Below are positions 1 through 8,915 of a stretch of 64,000 nt of DNA, piece by piece. Both the position numbers and the translations under genes were made by a program. The stretch is from Kineococcus sp. NBC_00420. GTDB taxonomy: Bacteria; Actinomycetota; Actinomycetes; Actinomycetales; Kineococcaceae. Each line of letters begins with the position of its first letter. The stretch's first letter is position 1. The stretch is taken from NCBI RefSeq assembly GCF_036021035.1, contig NZ_CP107930.1, positions 3,162,001 to 3,226,000 on the forward strand, written 5' to 3'. The notes beneath the pieces were generated by a model. The model saw only the letters and a program-made list of their open reading frames with translations, did no database searches and was not told where the DNA came from.

Positions 1-590
1 CCTCCAAGGCCGTCTCCCAGATCTCCTCCGACAACGTCGGGGGCGGCAAGGCCGCGTTCGACGCCATCAAGGAACTCGCCCCCGGTGGCGGCAAGGTCCT
101 CGTCATCGACAACCAGCCGGGCATCAGCACCTCCGACGCCCGGACCAAGGGTTTCGACGACGCGGTGAAGTCCGACCCGTCCTACACGAACCTCGGCGTC
201 CAGTACGCCCAGAACGACGTCGCGAAGGCCGCCCAGCTGGTCACCTCCGCGCTGCAGAAGGACCCCGACATCGTCGGCGTCTTCGCCACCAACCTGTTCG
301 GGGCCGAGGGCGCGGCAACCGGTGTCCGCCAGGCCGACAAGCAGGGGGCCGTGAAGATCGTCGGGTTCGACGCCGGCCCCGACCAGGTCAAGGCCCTGCA
401 GGACGGCACCATCCAGGCCCTCATCGCCCAGCAGCCGGGAACCATCGGGAAGGACGGGGTCGAGCAGGCCCTGGCGGCGCTCGACGGCGGAGCCACCGAG
501 AAGAAGATCCAGACCGGGTTCACCATCATCACCGCCGACAACCTGAACTCCGCCGAGAGCCAGGCCGCGCTCTACAAGTCGTCCTGCTGA
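1..590 (+). CDS. Sugar ABC transporter substrate-binding protein, 5' truncated
   Basis: The gene is cut by the window start; the reading frame is open from base 3 and stops at TGA 588-590. The visible part is the C-terminal portion of a type I periplasmic binding protein of the ribose/xylose class (CUT2). It shows the SDN..GG.AA helix start, a VLVIDNQPG beta strand, a VFATNLFGAEGA hinge segment and a VGFDAGPDQV strand followed by the usual QPGTIGKDGVEQAL end of the fold. Signal peptide, permease and ATPase genes would lie upstream, outside the window. It is followed by a polyol or rare-sugar catabolic operon on the same strand, so it probably delivers that operon's substrate. The exact sugar cannot be told from sequence. 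Confidence 0.9.
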   Translation, partial: SKAVSQISSDNVGGGKAAFDAIKELAPGGGKVLVIDNQPGISTSDARTKGFDDAVKSDPSYTNLGVQYAQNDVAKAAQLVTSALQKDPDIVGVFATNLFGAEGAATGVRQADKQGAVKIVGFDAGPDQVKALQDGTIQALIAQQPGTIGKDGVEQALAALDGGATEKKIQTGFTIITADNLNSAESQAALYKSSC

Positions 591-604
591 CGACCCCCGA
601 TCGC

Positions 605-640
605 GTCCGGTGCGGGCCGGGAAACCGACCCGCACCGGGC
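605..640 (+). terminator. Hairpin after binding-protein gene, probable attenuator
   Basis: Arms 607-616 and 629-638 are perfect 10-base complements, extendable through a wobble pair (606/639) and one more pair (605/640), around a 12-base loop. There is no clear U tract after it. It sits between the binding-protein stop and the first enzyme gene. A partial terminator or mRNA-stabilising stem here would keep binding-protein levels above enzyme levels, a common arrangement in ABC operons. Confidence 0.5.
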
Positions 641-666
641 GCCCCACGTGTTCTGAGAGGTTCTCC

Positions 667-1395
667 GTGAGTGATCTGAACGGGCGTCCCGTCCTGGTGA
701 CGGGGGCCAGCGGTGGCATCGGTGCGGCCACGGTCCGCCGACTGGTCGCCGCCGGGGCCGACGTCGTCGCCGCCGGCCGATCGGTCGAGGCGTTGGAAGC
801 GCTGGGCGCCGAGACGGGTTCGCGCAGTCTGCCGTTCGACCTCGAGAGCGAGGACAGCGTGCGCGCGGCCCTGGAGGGCCTGGACGTCTACGGCGTCGTC
901 AACTGCGGGGGTTTCGGCGGAGAGATCGCGACCCCGATGGACACCGACATCGACGTCTTCGACAAGGTCATCAGCGTCAACGCCCGCGGTGCGCTGCTCG
1001 TCATCAAGTACACCTCCCGCACGATGGTCGCCGCCGGTCGCGGCGGAGCCGTCGTCAACGTCTCCAGCCAGGCCTCGCTCGTGGCGTTGAGCGGTCACAT
1101 CTCCTACGGCTCGTCCAAGGCGGCCCTCGACAACATCACCCGGGTGTCGGCCCTGGAACTGGGCCGGTACGGCATCCGCGTGAACAGCGTGAACCCGACG
1201 GTCGTCATGACCCCGATGTCGGCCTGGTACTGGGGGCGCGAGGACGTCGAGAAGCCGTTCCTGGACGCGATGCCGTTGGGCCGCTGGGCGACCGAGGACG
1301 AGATCGCCGCGCCGATCGTGTTCCTGCTCAGCGACGACGCATCCATGATCACCGGGGTCTCGCTGCCCGTCGACGGCGGGTACAGCAGCCGATGA
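667..1395 (+). CDS. SDR oxidoreductase, L-xylulose reductase (DCXR)-like
   Basis: A 242-residue classical short-chain dehydrogenase. The cofactor loop TGASGGIG is at residues 12-19, the catalytic serine is in VNVSSQAS near 133, and YGSSK puts Tyr147 and Lys151 in the active site. The segment NPTVVMTPM matches the dicarbonyl/L-xylulose reductase branch, which interconverts a ketose and a polyol with NADP(H). The usual NAG motif reads CGG here. The GTG at 667 is chosen because GAGAGG lies just upstream (655-660) and because this start aligns with the paralogue at 3721-4449; an upstream GTG at 610 falls inside the hairpin. The stop overlaps the kinase start (ATGA). The substrate is inferred only from family. 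Confidence 0.88.
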   Translation: MSDLNGRPVLVTGASGGIGAATVRRLVAAGADVVAAGRSVEALEALGAETGSRSLPFDLESEDSVRAALEGLDVYGVVNCGGFGGEIATPMDTDIDVFDKVISVNARGALLVIKYTSRTMVAAGRGGAVVNVSSQASLVALSGHISYGSSKAALDNITRVSALELGRYGIRVNSVNPTVVMTPMSAWYWGREDVEKPFLDAMPLGRWATEDEIAAPIVFLLSDDASMITGVSLPVDGGYSSR

Positions 1396-2786
1396 ACGCA
1401 CCCGGCTCCCCCCGGCTGGTCGCCGGGATCGACCTGGGCAGCACGGGGGTGAAGGTCCTGGTCGCCGACGAGGACCTGCGACCGGTCGTCGTCCGGCAGC
1501 GGCCGACGCCGTGGCGCCAGGTCGTCGGCGGTCGCACGGAACTACCGGCCGAGACGCTGTGGGCCACCCTGCGCGAACTGCTCCGCGCGGTCGCCGACGA
1601 ACTCCCCCGGGGAGCCCGCGTCCACGCCCTGGCCGTCTCGGGGATGGGCGAGACGGGTTTCCTGGTCGACGCTGCGGGTTCCCCCGTCCGGCCGGGGATC
1701 GCGTGGTTCGACCCGCGCGGTGCGGAACAACTCGTCGCGCTCGGGGAACGCTTCGGCGCGGAGTTCCCGGCGCGGACCGGACTGCCGCTCGGCGTGCAGG
1801 TCTCGGTCGTCAAGATCGCGAACCTGGCTGCGGAGGGACTCGACCTGCGGGGCCTGCGCTGGCTCAACCTCCCCGACCACGTCGTGCACGGACTCGGCGG
1901 CAGGGTCGGGGTGGACTCCTCCCTCACCTCGCGCACCGGTCTGCTCGACCAGGACACCGGGCGCCCCTGGGAGGAACTCCTGGACCACCTCGGGGTCGGC
2001 GCGCGGTTCCTGCCGCCCGTCCTGGACGGGGGAGAACCGCGCGGCCGGGCGACCGCGGACTGGCTGCCCCCGGCCTTCGCCGCGGCCGAACTCACCGTGG
2101 CCGGTCACGACCACCTCGTCTCGGCGATTGCGAGCGGGGCCACCACCGGGGACCGCTACCACGCCTCGCTGGGGACGGCCGAGGTCCTGCTGCGGGTCCT
2201 AGACGAACCGCTGCCGCCGGCGGCGAGGGTGCGTCTGGCGGAACACCTCATCAACCACGTCCGCCACGTCGTCCCCGGCCGCTTCGTCCTGGTCGCGGGG
2301 GTCAAGACCGGTCTGCTGCAACGCCGGGCGCTGCAGCTGGCCGGGATCTCCGACCGCGCCGGGCGCGACGCGCTCGACACCGCCGTGATGGCCCTGCCCC
2401 TCGCGGGGGAACTCGCGGAGGGATCGGTCGAGGTGGCCGGGGCGCGCAACGACGACGGCGTCCTCCGGCTGGTGGTGAACTCCGACGGGGTGAGCCCGGC
2501 CGAACTGTTCGGCGCGGTCCTGCGCCACGGCAACGACGAGCTCGCCGTGCTCGTCGACGCCATGGACCGTGAGGTCACCCCGGCCACCTCCACCGTCCTC
2601 ACCGGCGGGTGGGCGGGGATGCGCAGCGTCGTGCGCGCCCGGGCCCAGGTCCTTCCCGACCCCCGGTTCTCCGGCCGCGAGGAGGACACCGCCCTGGGGG
2701 CGGCCGGGTTCGCGGCCCGCCTGCTCCGCACTCCGGAACCCACCGCCCGGACGACGTCACCGCACGCCGTCCCGCAGTTCCACTGA
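1392..2786 (+). CDS. FGGY-family carbohydrate kinase
   Basis: A 464-residue sugar kinase of the xylulokinase/rhamnulokinase/fuculokinase fold. The N-terminal phosphate-binding segment GIDLGSTGVKV is at residues 12-22. The second domain carries AGHDHLVSA, then SLGTAEV, and the C-terminal STVLTGGWAG adenosine loop. It transfers phosphate from ATP to a ketose or polyol in the cytoplasm. It overlaps the preceding reductase by four bases (ATGA), so the two are translated together, and an aldolase gene follows. This is the expected order for reductase, ketose phosphorylation and cleavage. It diverges from textbook xylulokinases, so the sugar is left open. Confidence 0.88.
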   Translation: MNAPGSPRLVAGIDLGSTGVKVLVADEDLRPVVVRQRPTPWRQVVGGRTELPAETLWATLRELLRAVADELPRGARVHALAVSGMGETGFLVDAAGSPVRPGIAWFDPRGAEQLVALGERFGAEFPARTGLPLGVQVSVVKIANLAAEGLDLRGLRWLNLPDHVVHGLGGRVGVDSSLTSRTGLLDQDTGRPWEELLDHLGVGARFLPPVLDGGEPRGRATADWLPPAFAAAELTVAGHDHLVSAIASGATTGDRYHASLGTAEVLLRVLDEPLPPAARVRLAEHLINHVRHVVPGRFVLVAGVKTGLLQRRALQLAGISDRAGRDALDTAVMALPLAGELAEGSVEVAGARNDDGVLRLVVNSDGVSPAELFGAVLRHGNDELAVLVDAMDREVTPATSTVLTGGWAGMRSVVRARAQVLPDPRFSGREEDTALGAAGFAARLLRTPEPTARTTSPHAVPQFH

Positions 2787-2816
2787 CCGTCGCACCCCTC
2801 CGAGAGGACCCCTGCC

Positions 2817-3719
2817 GTGAACGAAATGACCACCCTCGAGCGACGTGCGTTGTCGCGCATCACCACCGACCAGGGGCGCGTGCTCATCGTCGCGGCCGAC
2901 CAGCGCAACAGCATGAAGGCGGTGATGAAGGACGCCCCCGACGGCGCCGCGTCGGTCACCACCGAACAGCTCGCGGCGGCCAAGGCCGACCTCGTGACCT
3001 ACCTCGCCAACAACGGCCCCGCCATCCTGCTCGACCCCGAGACGGCGCTGCCCGCCATCGTCGACGACGGGGTCATCGCCCCGGGGACGGCCCTGGTCGT
3101 CGGTCTGGACGCCTCGGGCTCCGAGACCGTCGACGGCCTCAAGCACACCTGCCGCATCCCCGGCGTCACCCCGCGGACGGTCCGCGAGATGGGGGGGGAC
3201 GTCGCCAAGATGCTCTGGTACCTGCGCCCCGACCGGCAGGGGGCCGACTCGCGCACGGTCCAGGAGATCCGCGACCTCGTGCGGGACTGCGAGGCCGAAG
3301 GGGTCCTGCTGATCGTCGAGATCCTCACCTACGCCCTCCCCGACGAGACCGAGGAGGAGTACGCCGTGAAGTTCCCGGAGCTGATCGTGGAGTCCGCCCG
3401 CCTCTCGGTGGACGCCGGGGCGAAGGTGCTGAAGCTGCCCTACCCCGGTTCGGCCGAGGCCGCGGACGCCGTCACCGGCGCGGCGCGCGGGGTTCCCTGG
3501 GCCGTCCTCTCCGCCGGGGTCGACCACGCGACGTTCATCGGCCAGGTCGAGATCGCCGTCGCCCACGGCGCCGCCGGCGCCATGGCCGGGCGTTCCCTCT
3601 GGAAGGACAGCCTCACGGTGGACCCGGTGGTCCGCGAGGACCTGCTGACCCACCGCGCCCTACCGCGACTGCTCGAGCTCGCCGACGCGGTCAACGGCAA
3701 GGTCTCGGCCCACGCCTGA
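2817..3719 (+). CDS. Class I aldolase, LacD/tagatose-bisphosphate aldolase-like
   Basis: A 300-residue TIM-barrel aldolase of the LacD/DeoC superfamily. The signature KVLKLPYPG places the likely Schiff-base lysine at residue 206, and other barrel strands are visible as RVLIVAADQR (21-30), LLIVEILTY (164-172) and WAVLSAGVDH. LacD-type enzymes split tagatose-1,6-bisphosphate or related ketose phosphates into dihydroxyacetone phosphate and an aldehyde. The GTG start at 2817 has GAGAGGA eight bases upstream. Its place after an FGGY kinase and between two SDRs suggests cleavage of the phosphorylated product of that kinase. Which phosphosugar it uses is inference. Confidence 0.83.
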   Translation: MNEMTTLERRALSRITTDQGRVLIVAADQRNSMKAVMKDAPDGAASVTTEQLAAAKADLVTYLANNGPAILLDPETALPAIVDDGVIAPGTALVVGLDASGSETVDGLKHTCRIPGVTPRTVREMGGDVAKMLWYLRPDRQGADSRTVQEIRDLVRDCEAEGVLLIVEILTYALPDETEEEYAVKFPELIVESARLSVDAGAKVLKLPYPGSAEAADAVTGAARGVPWAVLSAGVDHATFIGQVEIAVAHGAAGAMAGRSLWKDSLTVDPVVREDLLTHRALPRLLELADAVNGKVSAHA

Positions 3720-3720
3720 C

Positions 3721-4449
3721 GTGGACGGGTTCGCGGGGCGCACGGTCCTCGTCACCGGTGCCGCGGGCGGCATCGGCAGCGCGATCGTGCGCCGGCTCGT
3801 CGGGGCGGGGGCGGAGGTCGTCGCGGCCGACCGGAGCGTCGAGGCCCTGCAGGCGGTCGTGCGGGAGACGGGAGCCCGTCCGCTGGCGTTCGACCTGCTC
3901 GTGGAGGACTCCGTCCGCGACGCCCTGCGCGGCGAGACGTTCGACGGCCTGGTGAACTGCGCCGGGTTCGGCGGGCTCGTCGCGCCGCTCCTCGACGTCC
4001 GGGTCGCCGACTTCGACCGGGTCGTCGCGGTGAACGCCCGCGGGGCCCTGCTGGTGACCCAGCACGTCGCCCGGGCCATGGTCGCCGCCGGGCGGGGAGG
4101 GGCGATCGTGAACGTCTCCAGCCAGGCCAGCCTGGTGGCCCTGGCGGGGCACGCCGCCTACGCGGCGTCGAAGTCCGCGCTCGACAGCCTCACCCGGGTC
4201 GCCGCGCTCGAACTCGGCCCGCACCGGATCCGGGTGAACAGCGTCCACCCGACCGTGGTCATGACCCCGATGTCGGCGTCCTACTGGGGTCGTCCCGAGA
4301 TCGGGGACCCCTTCCTCGCCGCGGTGCCGCTGGGTCGCTGGGCCACCGAGGAGGACGTCGCGGGGCCGGTCGTGTTCCTGCTCGGCGACGGGGCCGCGAT
4401 GGTCACCGGGGCGGCCCTGCCGGTCGACGGGGGCTACACGTGCCGCTGA
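3721..4449 (+). CDS. SDR oxidoreductase, second L-xylulose reductase-like paralogue
   Basis: A 242-residue SDR that aligns with the protein at 667-1395 without gaps over most of its length and is more than half identical by eye. TGAAGGIG is at 12-19, Tyr147 and Lys151 are in YAASK, and the HPTVVMTPM segment of the DCXR branch is conserved. Unlike its paralogue it keeps a regular AG in NCAGFGG. GTG starts one base after the aldolase stop, so translation is probably coupled. Two related reductases in one operon suggest either two successive redox steps, for example epimerising a polyol through a ketose, or two substrates. Confidence 0.87.
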   Translation: MDGFAGRTVLVTGAAGGIGSAIVRRLVGAGAEVVAADRSVEALQAVVRETGARPLAFDLLVEDSVRDALRGETFDGLVNCAGFGGLVAPLLDVRVADFDRVVAVNARGALLVTQHVARAMVAAGRGGAIVNVSSQASLVALAGHAAYAASKSALDSLTRVAALELGPHRIRVNSVHPTVVMTPMSASYWGRPEIGDPFLAAVPLGRWATEEDVAGPVVFLLGDGAAMVTGAALPVDGGYTCR

Positions 4450-4489
4450 GGGATCGTCGTCCGACGTCGTGCCGCGAAGGGGGAGGGAC

Positions 4490-5710
4490 GTGACCGGCGA
4501 ACGTCGAGGTGGTGCGGGCGTGCCCCGCGCGGTCGTCGTCGCCGGGGAGGCCGGGAGCGGCAAGACCACCCTCGGCCGGGCCCTGGCCCGTCGGCTGGGC
4601 GCGGCGGTCCTCGACCTCGACCCGTTGACCGAGCCCCTGCTCGACGGCCTGCGGGACCTGCTGGGCGGCCCGCACTGGCTCACCGGCCCGCACGCGGGGA
4701 CCGTCCGCGCGGCCCGGTACGCCGCGCTGCGCGAGACGGCCCGCGACGTGCTGGGCGCCGGGTCCTCCGTCGTGCTCGTCGCCCCGTTCACCGCGGAACT
4801 GCGCGGCGGGCCCGAGTGGGAGCTCCTGCGCGCAGCCCTCGCCCCCGCCGTCCCCGAGGTGATCCACCTGCAGGGTTCCCCGGAGGTGCTGGCCCGGCGC
4901 CGGGCGGCCCGGGGGCAGCTGCGCGACGGGTTCCGCGAGCAGGTCGTCGCGCCACCCCCGCGCGTCCCGCACACCGCGGTCGACGTGCTGCTGGACCCCC
5001 GCCAGCAGGAGGCGCGGGCCGCGCTGGCCCTGGGGGCGCTCACGCCGCTCGACCCCGGGCACCCCGTCTTCGGACGTTCCTACGACGCCGTGCTGTTCGA
5101 CCTCGACGGCACCCTCGTCGACTCCACCCCGGCGGTGCTGCGCGCGTGGGCCCGGCTGGGGGAGGAGTTCGGCATCCCCGGGGACGCGGTGCAGCGCAAC
5201 CACGGTCGCCCGGCCGAGGGGCTGCTGGCCCGGTTCCTCGCCCCCGCCGAGGCGGCGCGGGCGCTCGCCCGGGTCGAGGAGCTCGAGACCGCGGACGTCG
5301 ACGGCGTGATCGCCCTCCCGGGGGCCGGGGAGCTGGTCGGACGCCTCCCCACCGGACGGTGGGCCGTCGTCACCTCGGGCACCACCTCCGTGGCCGGGGC
5401 GCGCCTGGCCGCGGCGGGGCTGGTGCGGCCCTCCGTGTTCGTCACCCGCGACCGGGTGCGGCACCCGAAACCGCACCCCGAACCCTTCCTGCTCGCCGCG
5501 GCCGAGCTGGGGGTCGACCCGTCCCGCTGCCTCGTCCTGGAGGACGCCCCCGCCGGGATCGCCTCGGCGGTGGCCGCGGGGTGCACCGCGGTCGGGATCG
5601 CGGGCACCGTCGACGCCGGGGAACTCGGCGCCGCGGACGTGGTCGTGGAGTCGCTGGAGCAGTTGCGGTTCGAGTCCTCCGCGCGGTCGGTCCGGGTCTT
5701 CCCCGCCTGA
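4490..5710 (+). CDS. P-loop kinase fused to HAD-family sugar phosphatase
   Basis: A fusion of about 406 residues. The N-terminal part carries a Walker A loop GEAGSGKTT and resembles AAA_33/gluconokinase-like small-molecule kinases. The C-terminal half starts at YDAVLFDLDGTLVDS, a HAD motif I with the nucleophile DxD, followed by VVTSGTTS (motif II), the KPHPEPF lysine (motif III) and LEDAPAGI (motif IV), typical of DOG/YfbT-type sugar phosphatases. GTG 4490 is preferred because GGGAGGGA precedes it closely; GTG 4469 and GTG 4520 are in-frame alternatives. It ends the polyol operon and may phosphorylate one intermediate and dephosphorylate another, or act as a repair enzyme. That role is inference. 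Confidence 0.82.
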   Translation: MTGERRGGAGVPRAVVVAGEAGSGKTTLGRALARRLGAAVLDLDPLTEPLLDGLRDLLGGPHWLTGPHAGTVRAARYAALRETARDVLGAGSSVVLVAPFTAELRGGPEWELLRAALAPAVPEVIHLQGSPEVLARRRAARGQLRDGFREQVVAPPPRVPHTAVDVLLDPRQQEARAALALGALTPLDPGHPVFGRSYDAVLFDLDGTLVDSTPAVLRAWARLGEEFGIPGDAVQRNHGRPAEGLLARFLAPAEAARALARVEELETADVDGVIALPGAGELVGRLPTGRWAVVTSGTTSVAGARLAAAGLVRPSVFVTRDRVRHPKPHPEPFLLAAAELGVDPSRCLVLEDAPAGIASAVAAGCTAVGIAGTVDAGELGAADVVVESLEQLRFESSARSVRVFPA

Positions 5711-5719
5711 GCCCCGCCC

Positions 5720-6838
5720 TCAGCGCTGCGACGGCAGCGGCGGGCAGCGCACCAGCAGTGCGCCCGGCTCCACGGTCAGCGTGATGCGGAGCGCCTCGCC
5801 GATCGGGTCGCCGTCCAGCTCGACCTCCTGGGGTTCACCCGTCATCACCTCGAAGCGACGCCCGCGCAGGTGGCGCACCCGACGCTGACCGCGCCGGTCC
5901 CGCGTCGCGATGGCCCACGCCACCTCGCCCCAGCCGATCCCGCCCCGGGGGGAGATCACCACGGCGTCCAGGTGACCGTCGTCGATCTCGGCGTCCGGCA
6001 TCAGCACCAGTTGCTTCGTGAGCTTCCCGCAGTTGCCGACGATGACCGCGCGGGTGCGCACGGCCAGGGGTTCCTCGTCGTCGACGCGGACCTGCACCTT
6101 CGCCTGCGGACCCCACAACGCCCGCGCCCCCGAGACGACGTACGCGCCGTAGCCCAGCCGCTGCTTCAGCCGGTCCTCGACCCCGGCCATCATCGCCGCG
6201 TCGAAACCCAGCCCGGCCATCACCAGGAACAGGTACCGCTCGGGCTCGTCGTCGTGACCCGACCGGTCGACCTCCAGCCAGCCGACGTCGATCCGCTGGT
6301 CCTCCTCGGAGAACACCAGGTCCAGCGCCGCCGCGAGGTCGGTGTGCGGGACGTCCAGGTTGCGCGCCAACAGGTTCCCGGTGCCCGCCGGCAGCAACGC
6401 CATCGGCGTCGACGTCCCCGCCAGCGACTCCGCCACCGCGCGGACCGTCCCGTCGCCCCCCGCCGCGAGCACGATGTCGACCCCCTCGGCCACCGCCCGC
6501 CGCGCCTGCGGACCACCGGGTTCGTCGATCGTCGTCGGCAACCACAACGGATCGGCCCAGCCGTGGGACCGGAACACCGCCGCGACGTAGGCCTGCCGGC
6601 GCCGCAACGCGTGCTGGTCCAGGACGCTGAACTTCGTCGGGTTCACCACGATCGCCGCCCGCCGCTGCCGGGGCGCCTCGTCGTGCGGCTCGTCGTGCGG
6701 CTCGACCGCCGGGACCACCTGGGCGCGCAGAGCCCGCGTCGACCGGCGCTCGCGGGCCAGCAGCGTGAACGTCACGACGAACGCGACGGCGAGCAGGACG
6801 GCGAGGGCGCCGGTGCCGAAGAGGTCCGCCACCGTCAT
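5720..6838 (-). CDS. Diacylglycerol kinase-family lipid kinase
   Basis: A 372-residue protein with an N-terminal membrane segment at about residues 9-28, then a DAGK catalytic domain. Visible signatures are IVVNPTKF, AAGGDGTVRAVAESL (the glycine-rich nucleotide loop) and LPAGTGNLLARNL. The C-terminal half is the YegS/BmrU-type beta sandwich. Such enzymes phosphorylate diacylglycerol or related lipids at the inner membrane face. It converges on the kinase-phosphatase fusion with only nine bases between the stops and is divergent from serS. It looks like a housekeeping lipid gene, unrelated to the operon before it. Confidence 0.88.
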   Translation of the reverse strand: MTVADLFGTGALAVLLAVAFVVTFTLLARERRSTRALRAQVVPAVEPHDEPHDEAPRQRRAAIVVNPTKFSVLDQHALRRRQAYVAAVFRSHGWADPLWLPTTIDEPGGPQARRAVAEGVDIVLAAGGDGTVRAVAESLAGTSTPMALLPAGTGNLLARNLDVPHTDLAAALDLVFSEEDQRIDVGWLEVDRSGHDDEPERYLFLVMAGLGFDAAMMAGVEDRLKQRLGYGAYVVSGARALWGPQAKVQVRVDDEEPLAVRTRAVIVGNCGKLTKQLVLMPDAEIDDGHLDAVVISPRGGIGWGEVAWAIATRDRRGQRRVRHLRGRRFEVMTGEPQEVELDGDPIGEALRITLTVEPGALLVRCPPLPSQR

Positions 6839-6934
6839 CCGGTCAAGCTACCTGCTCGCCGGTCCCTCCCCGCCCGGGTGGTGGTGTCCGTCGGTGGTCG
6901 CGGAACGGGGTCGGGGGTCAGGGGGGTGACCCGT

Positions 6935-6940
6935 TAGTGT
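6935..6940 (+). promoter_or_regulatory. -10 element of a leaderless serS promoter
   Basis: TAGTGT ends exactly six bases before the GTG start of serS. Transcription from a TANNNT box normally begins about six to seven bases downstream, so the mRNA would begin at or next to the start codon. No Shine-Dalgarno sequence lies in the six bases. No convincing -35 element is seen. Confidence 0.6.
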
Positions 6941-6946
6941 CGAGAC

Positions 6947-8221
6947 GTGATCGACCTGCGACTGCTGAGGGACGAACCGGACCTCGTCCGCGCGAGCCAG
7001 CGTGCCCGTGGCGAGGACGAAGGTGTCGTCGACCGGGTGCTGGACGCCGACGCGCGTCGCCGCGCCGCCATCGCCGAGTTCGAGCAACTGCGCTCCGAGC
7101 AGAAGTCGCGCGGCAAGGAGATCGCCGCCGCGAAGGGCGAGGAGAAGCAGAAGCTCGCCGCCGCGGTGAAGCAGCTCTCCGAGCGCGTGAAGACGGCCGA
7201 CGCCGCGTCCGGCGCGGCCGGCGAGGAGTTCGAGACGCTGCTGCGCTCGATCCCCAACGTCGTCGAGGACGGTGTCCCCGCCGGTGGCGAGGACGACTAC
7301 GCCGTGCTCGAGGAGATCGGGACCCCGCCTGAACTGCCCGAGGGGCTCGACGCCTGGCGCGACCACCTCGAACTGGGCGAGAAGCTCGGGGCCATCGACA
7401 TGGAACGCGGCGTCAAGGTGGCGGGTTCGCGGTTCTACTTCCTCACCGGTGTCGGTGCGCTGCTGGAACTCGCGCTGCTGAACCTGGCCGTGGCGAAGGC
7501 CGTCGGCAACGGTTTCACCCCGATGATCACCCCGACCCTGGTGAAGCCCGAGGTGATGGCGGGCACCGGGTTCCTCGGTGCGCACGCGGCCGAGGTCTAC
7601 CACCTCGAGGAGGACGACCTCTACCTCACGGGGACCTCCGAGGTCGCCCTGGCCGGCTACCACGGTGACGAGATCCTCGACCTGTCGGCGGGCCCGAAGC
7701 GCTACGCCGGTTGGTCGGCCTGCTACCGCCGCGAGGCCGGTTCCTACGGCAAGGACACCCGCGGGATCATCCGCGTCCACCAGTTCCACAAGGTGGAGAT
7801 GTTCTCCTACTGCCGGCCGGAGGACGCGAGCGCGGAGCACCAGCGGCTGCTCGGTTTCGAGAAGGACATGCTGGCCGCCATCGAGGTCCCCTACCGCGTG
7901 ATCGACACGGCCGCAGGGGACCTCGGTTCCTCGGCGGCCCGGAAGTTCGACTGCGAGGCGTGGGTGCCGTCGCAGGGCGCGTACCGCGAACTCAGCTCCA
8001 CCTCGAACTGCACGACCTTCCAGGCCCGCCGCCTCGGGGTGCGCGAACGCCTCGAGGAGGGTTCCGGGACCCGTCCCGTGGCGACGCTGAACGGCACGCT
8101 GGCCACCACTCGCTGGATCGTCGCGATCCTCGAGAACCACCAGCAGGCCGACGGTTCCGTGCGGGTCCCCGCCGCGCTGCAGCCGTACCTGGGCCTGGAG
8201 GTCCTCACCCCCGTGCGCTGA
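6947..8221 (+). CDS. serS: Seryl-tRNA synthetase
   Basis: A 424-residue class II aminoacyl-tRNA synthetase that charges tRNA(Ser), and tRNA(Sec) where present. The N-terminal coiled-coil arm (about residues 25-100) that grips the tRNA long variable arm is visible as a charged Lys/Glu/Ala-rich stretch. The catalytic core has the [12 protein letters not shown] strand, TGTSEVAL, motif 2 in [14 protein letters not shown] and motif 3 in [15 protein letters not shown]. Length is normal for bacteria. GTG at 6947 starts the conserved [10 protein letters not shown] segment and sits six bases after a -10 box, suggesting a leaderless transcript. The 3' end overlaps the convergent gene at 8205 by 17 bases. 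Confidence 0.97.
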   Translation: MIDLRLLRDEPDLVRASQRARGEDEGVVDRVLDADARRRAAIAEFEQLRSEQKSRGKEIAAAKGEEKQKLAAAVKQLSERVKTADAASGAAGEEFETLLRSIPNVVEDGVPAGGEDDYAVLEEIGTPPELPEGLDAWRDHLELGEKLGAIDMERGVKVAGSRFYFLTGVGALLELALLNLAVAKAVGNGFTPMITPTLVKPEVMAGTGFLGAHAAEVYHLEEDDLYLTGTSEVALAGYHGDEILDLSAGPKRYAGWSACYRREAGSYGKDTRGIIRVHQFHKVEMFSYCRPEDASAEHQRLLGFEKDMLAAIEVPYRVIDTAAGDLGSSAARKFDCEAWVPSQGAYRELSSTSNCTTFQARRLGVRERLEEGSGTRPVATLNGTLATTRWIVAILENHQQADGSVRVPAALQPYLGLEVLTPVR

Positions 8222-8915
8222 GCGACCCCCTCGGCTCCGACCAGTGCCCGCCTGCGCGCAGGTGCCCGACCACCAGGCGTTCCAACCGCGTCCGCGGTTC
8301 GACGAGGTCGAGCACCTCGCGCAGCGGTCGGCGGAACACGAACTTCGCGACCGCGCGGTCGCCCTCCTCCCCGCGCTCGACGGGTCCGAGGGCGAACCTC
8401 TCCGCGAAGCGCACGATCCCGCTGGCCGGCCCGAGGGTCGGGGGCAGCAGCGGGTCCAGCAACCACGACGTGCAGTGGAACTCCCGGGCGCCGAGGACCT
8501 CCACGGCGCGGGCGAGGGAGTCCTCGACGGCCTCGTCGCTCAGCGGGCCGGCTTCGGGGAGGTGCACGGCGTGCCCGTCGGTCCCGGCCACGCGTTCGAA
8601 CTGCAACCGCCCCAGCGCGACGACGTCCGCCCGGGCCAGGCCCAGCAACCACGGCACGTCGATCCCGTCGCCGTAGGCGGCGACCTTGCGCGGGACGTCG
8701 GCCAGCGTCGCCTCCGCGGTGCCGGCGTCCAACCCGAGGTGCCGGAACCGCGCCAGCACCTCCTCGTGGAGCTGGTCCAGGGCACGCGTGAAGCGGGGGA
8801 CGGGCAGGTCGAGGGCCGGGGCCTGCGGGGCGAGCAGGGCGGAGCGGACCAGCTCCACGTCGTTGACCGCGTCGCCCACCGCGTCGCCCACCACGTCGCC
8901 CACCACGTCGCTCAC
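8205..8915 (-). CDS. Acyltransferase-like protein (GNAT-like C-terminal domain)
   Basis: A 236-residue protein resembling actinobacterial proteins with an acyltransferase-type N-terminal region and a GNAT-like C-terminal domain. Family-like segments are [18 protein letters not shown], a [12 protein letters not shown] strand and IVRFAERF. The biochemical function of the family is poorly defined. The start GTG 8915 overlaps the stop of the upstream ROK kinase (GTGA) and has GGAGG seven bases ahead, so the two are an operon. The first residues are a four-residue repeat (VGDV/VGDA) made by a 12-bp tandem repeat, each unit adding an in-frame GTG, so the true start is uncertain within about 15 codons. 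It overlaps serS by 17 bases at the 3' end. Confidence 0.72.
   Translation of the reverse strand: MSDVVGDVVGDAVGDAVNDVELVRSALLAPQAPALDLPVPRFTRALDQLHEEVLARFRHLGLDAGTAEATLADVPRKVAAYGDGIDVPWLLGLARADVVALGRLQFERVAGTDGHAVHLPEAGPLSDEAVEDSLARAVEVLGAREFHCTSWLLDPLLPPTLGPASGIVRFAERFALGPVERGEEGDRAVAKFVFRRPLREVLDLVEPRTRLERLVVGHLRAGGHWSEPRGSLSARG

Noticed and set aside
667-4449. Recent tandem duplication of the two reductase genes
   Set aside because: Protein alignment is clear, but the two differ at many positions and flank different genes, so an old duplication or separate recruitment fits better than a recent repeat.
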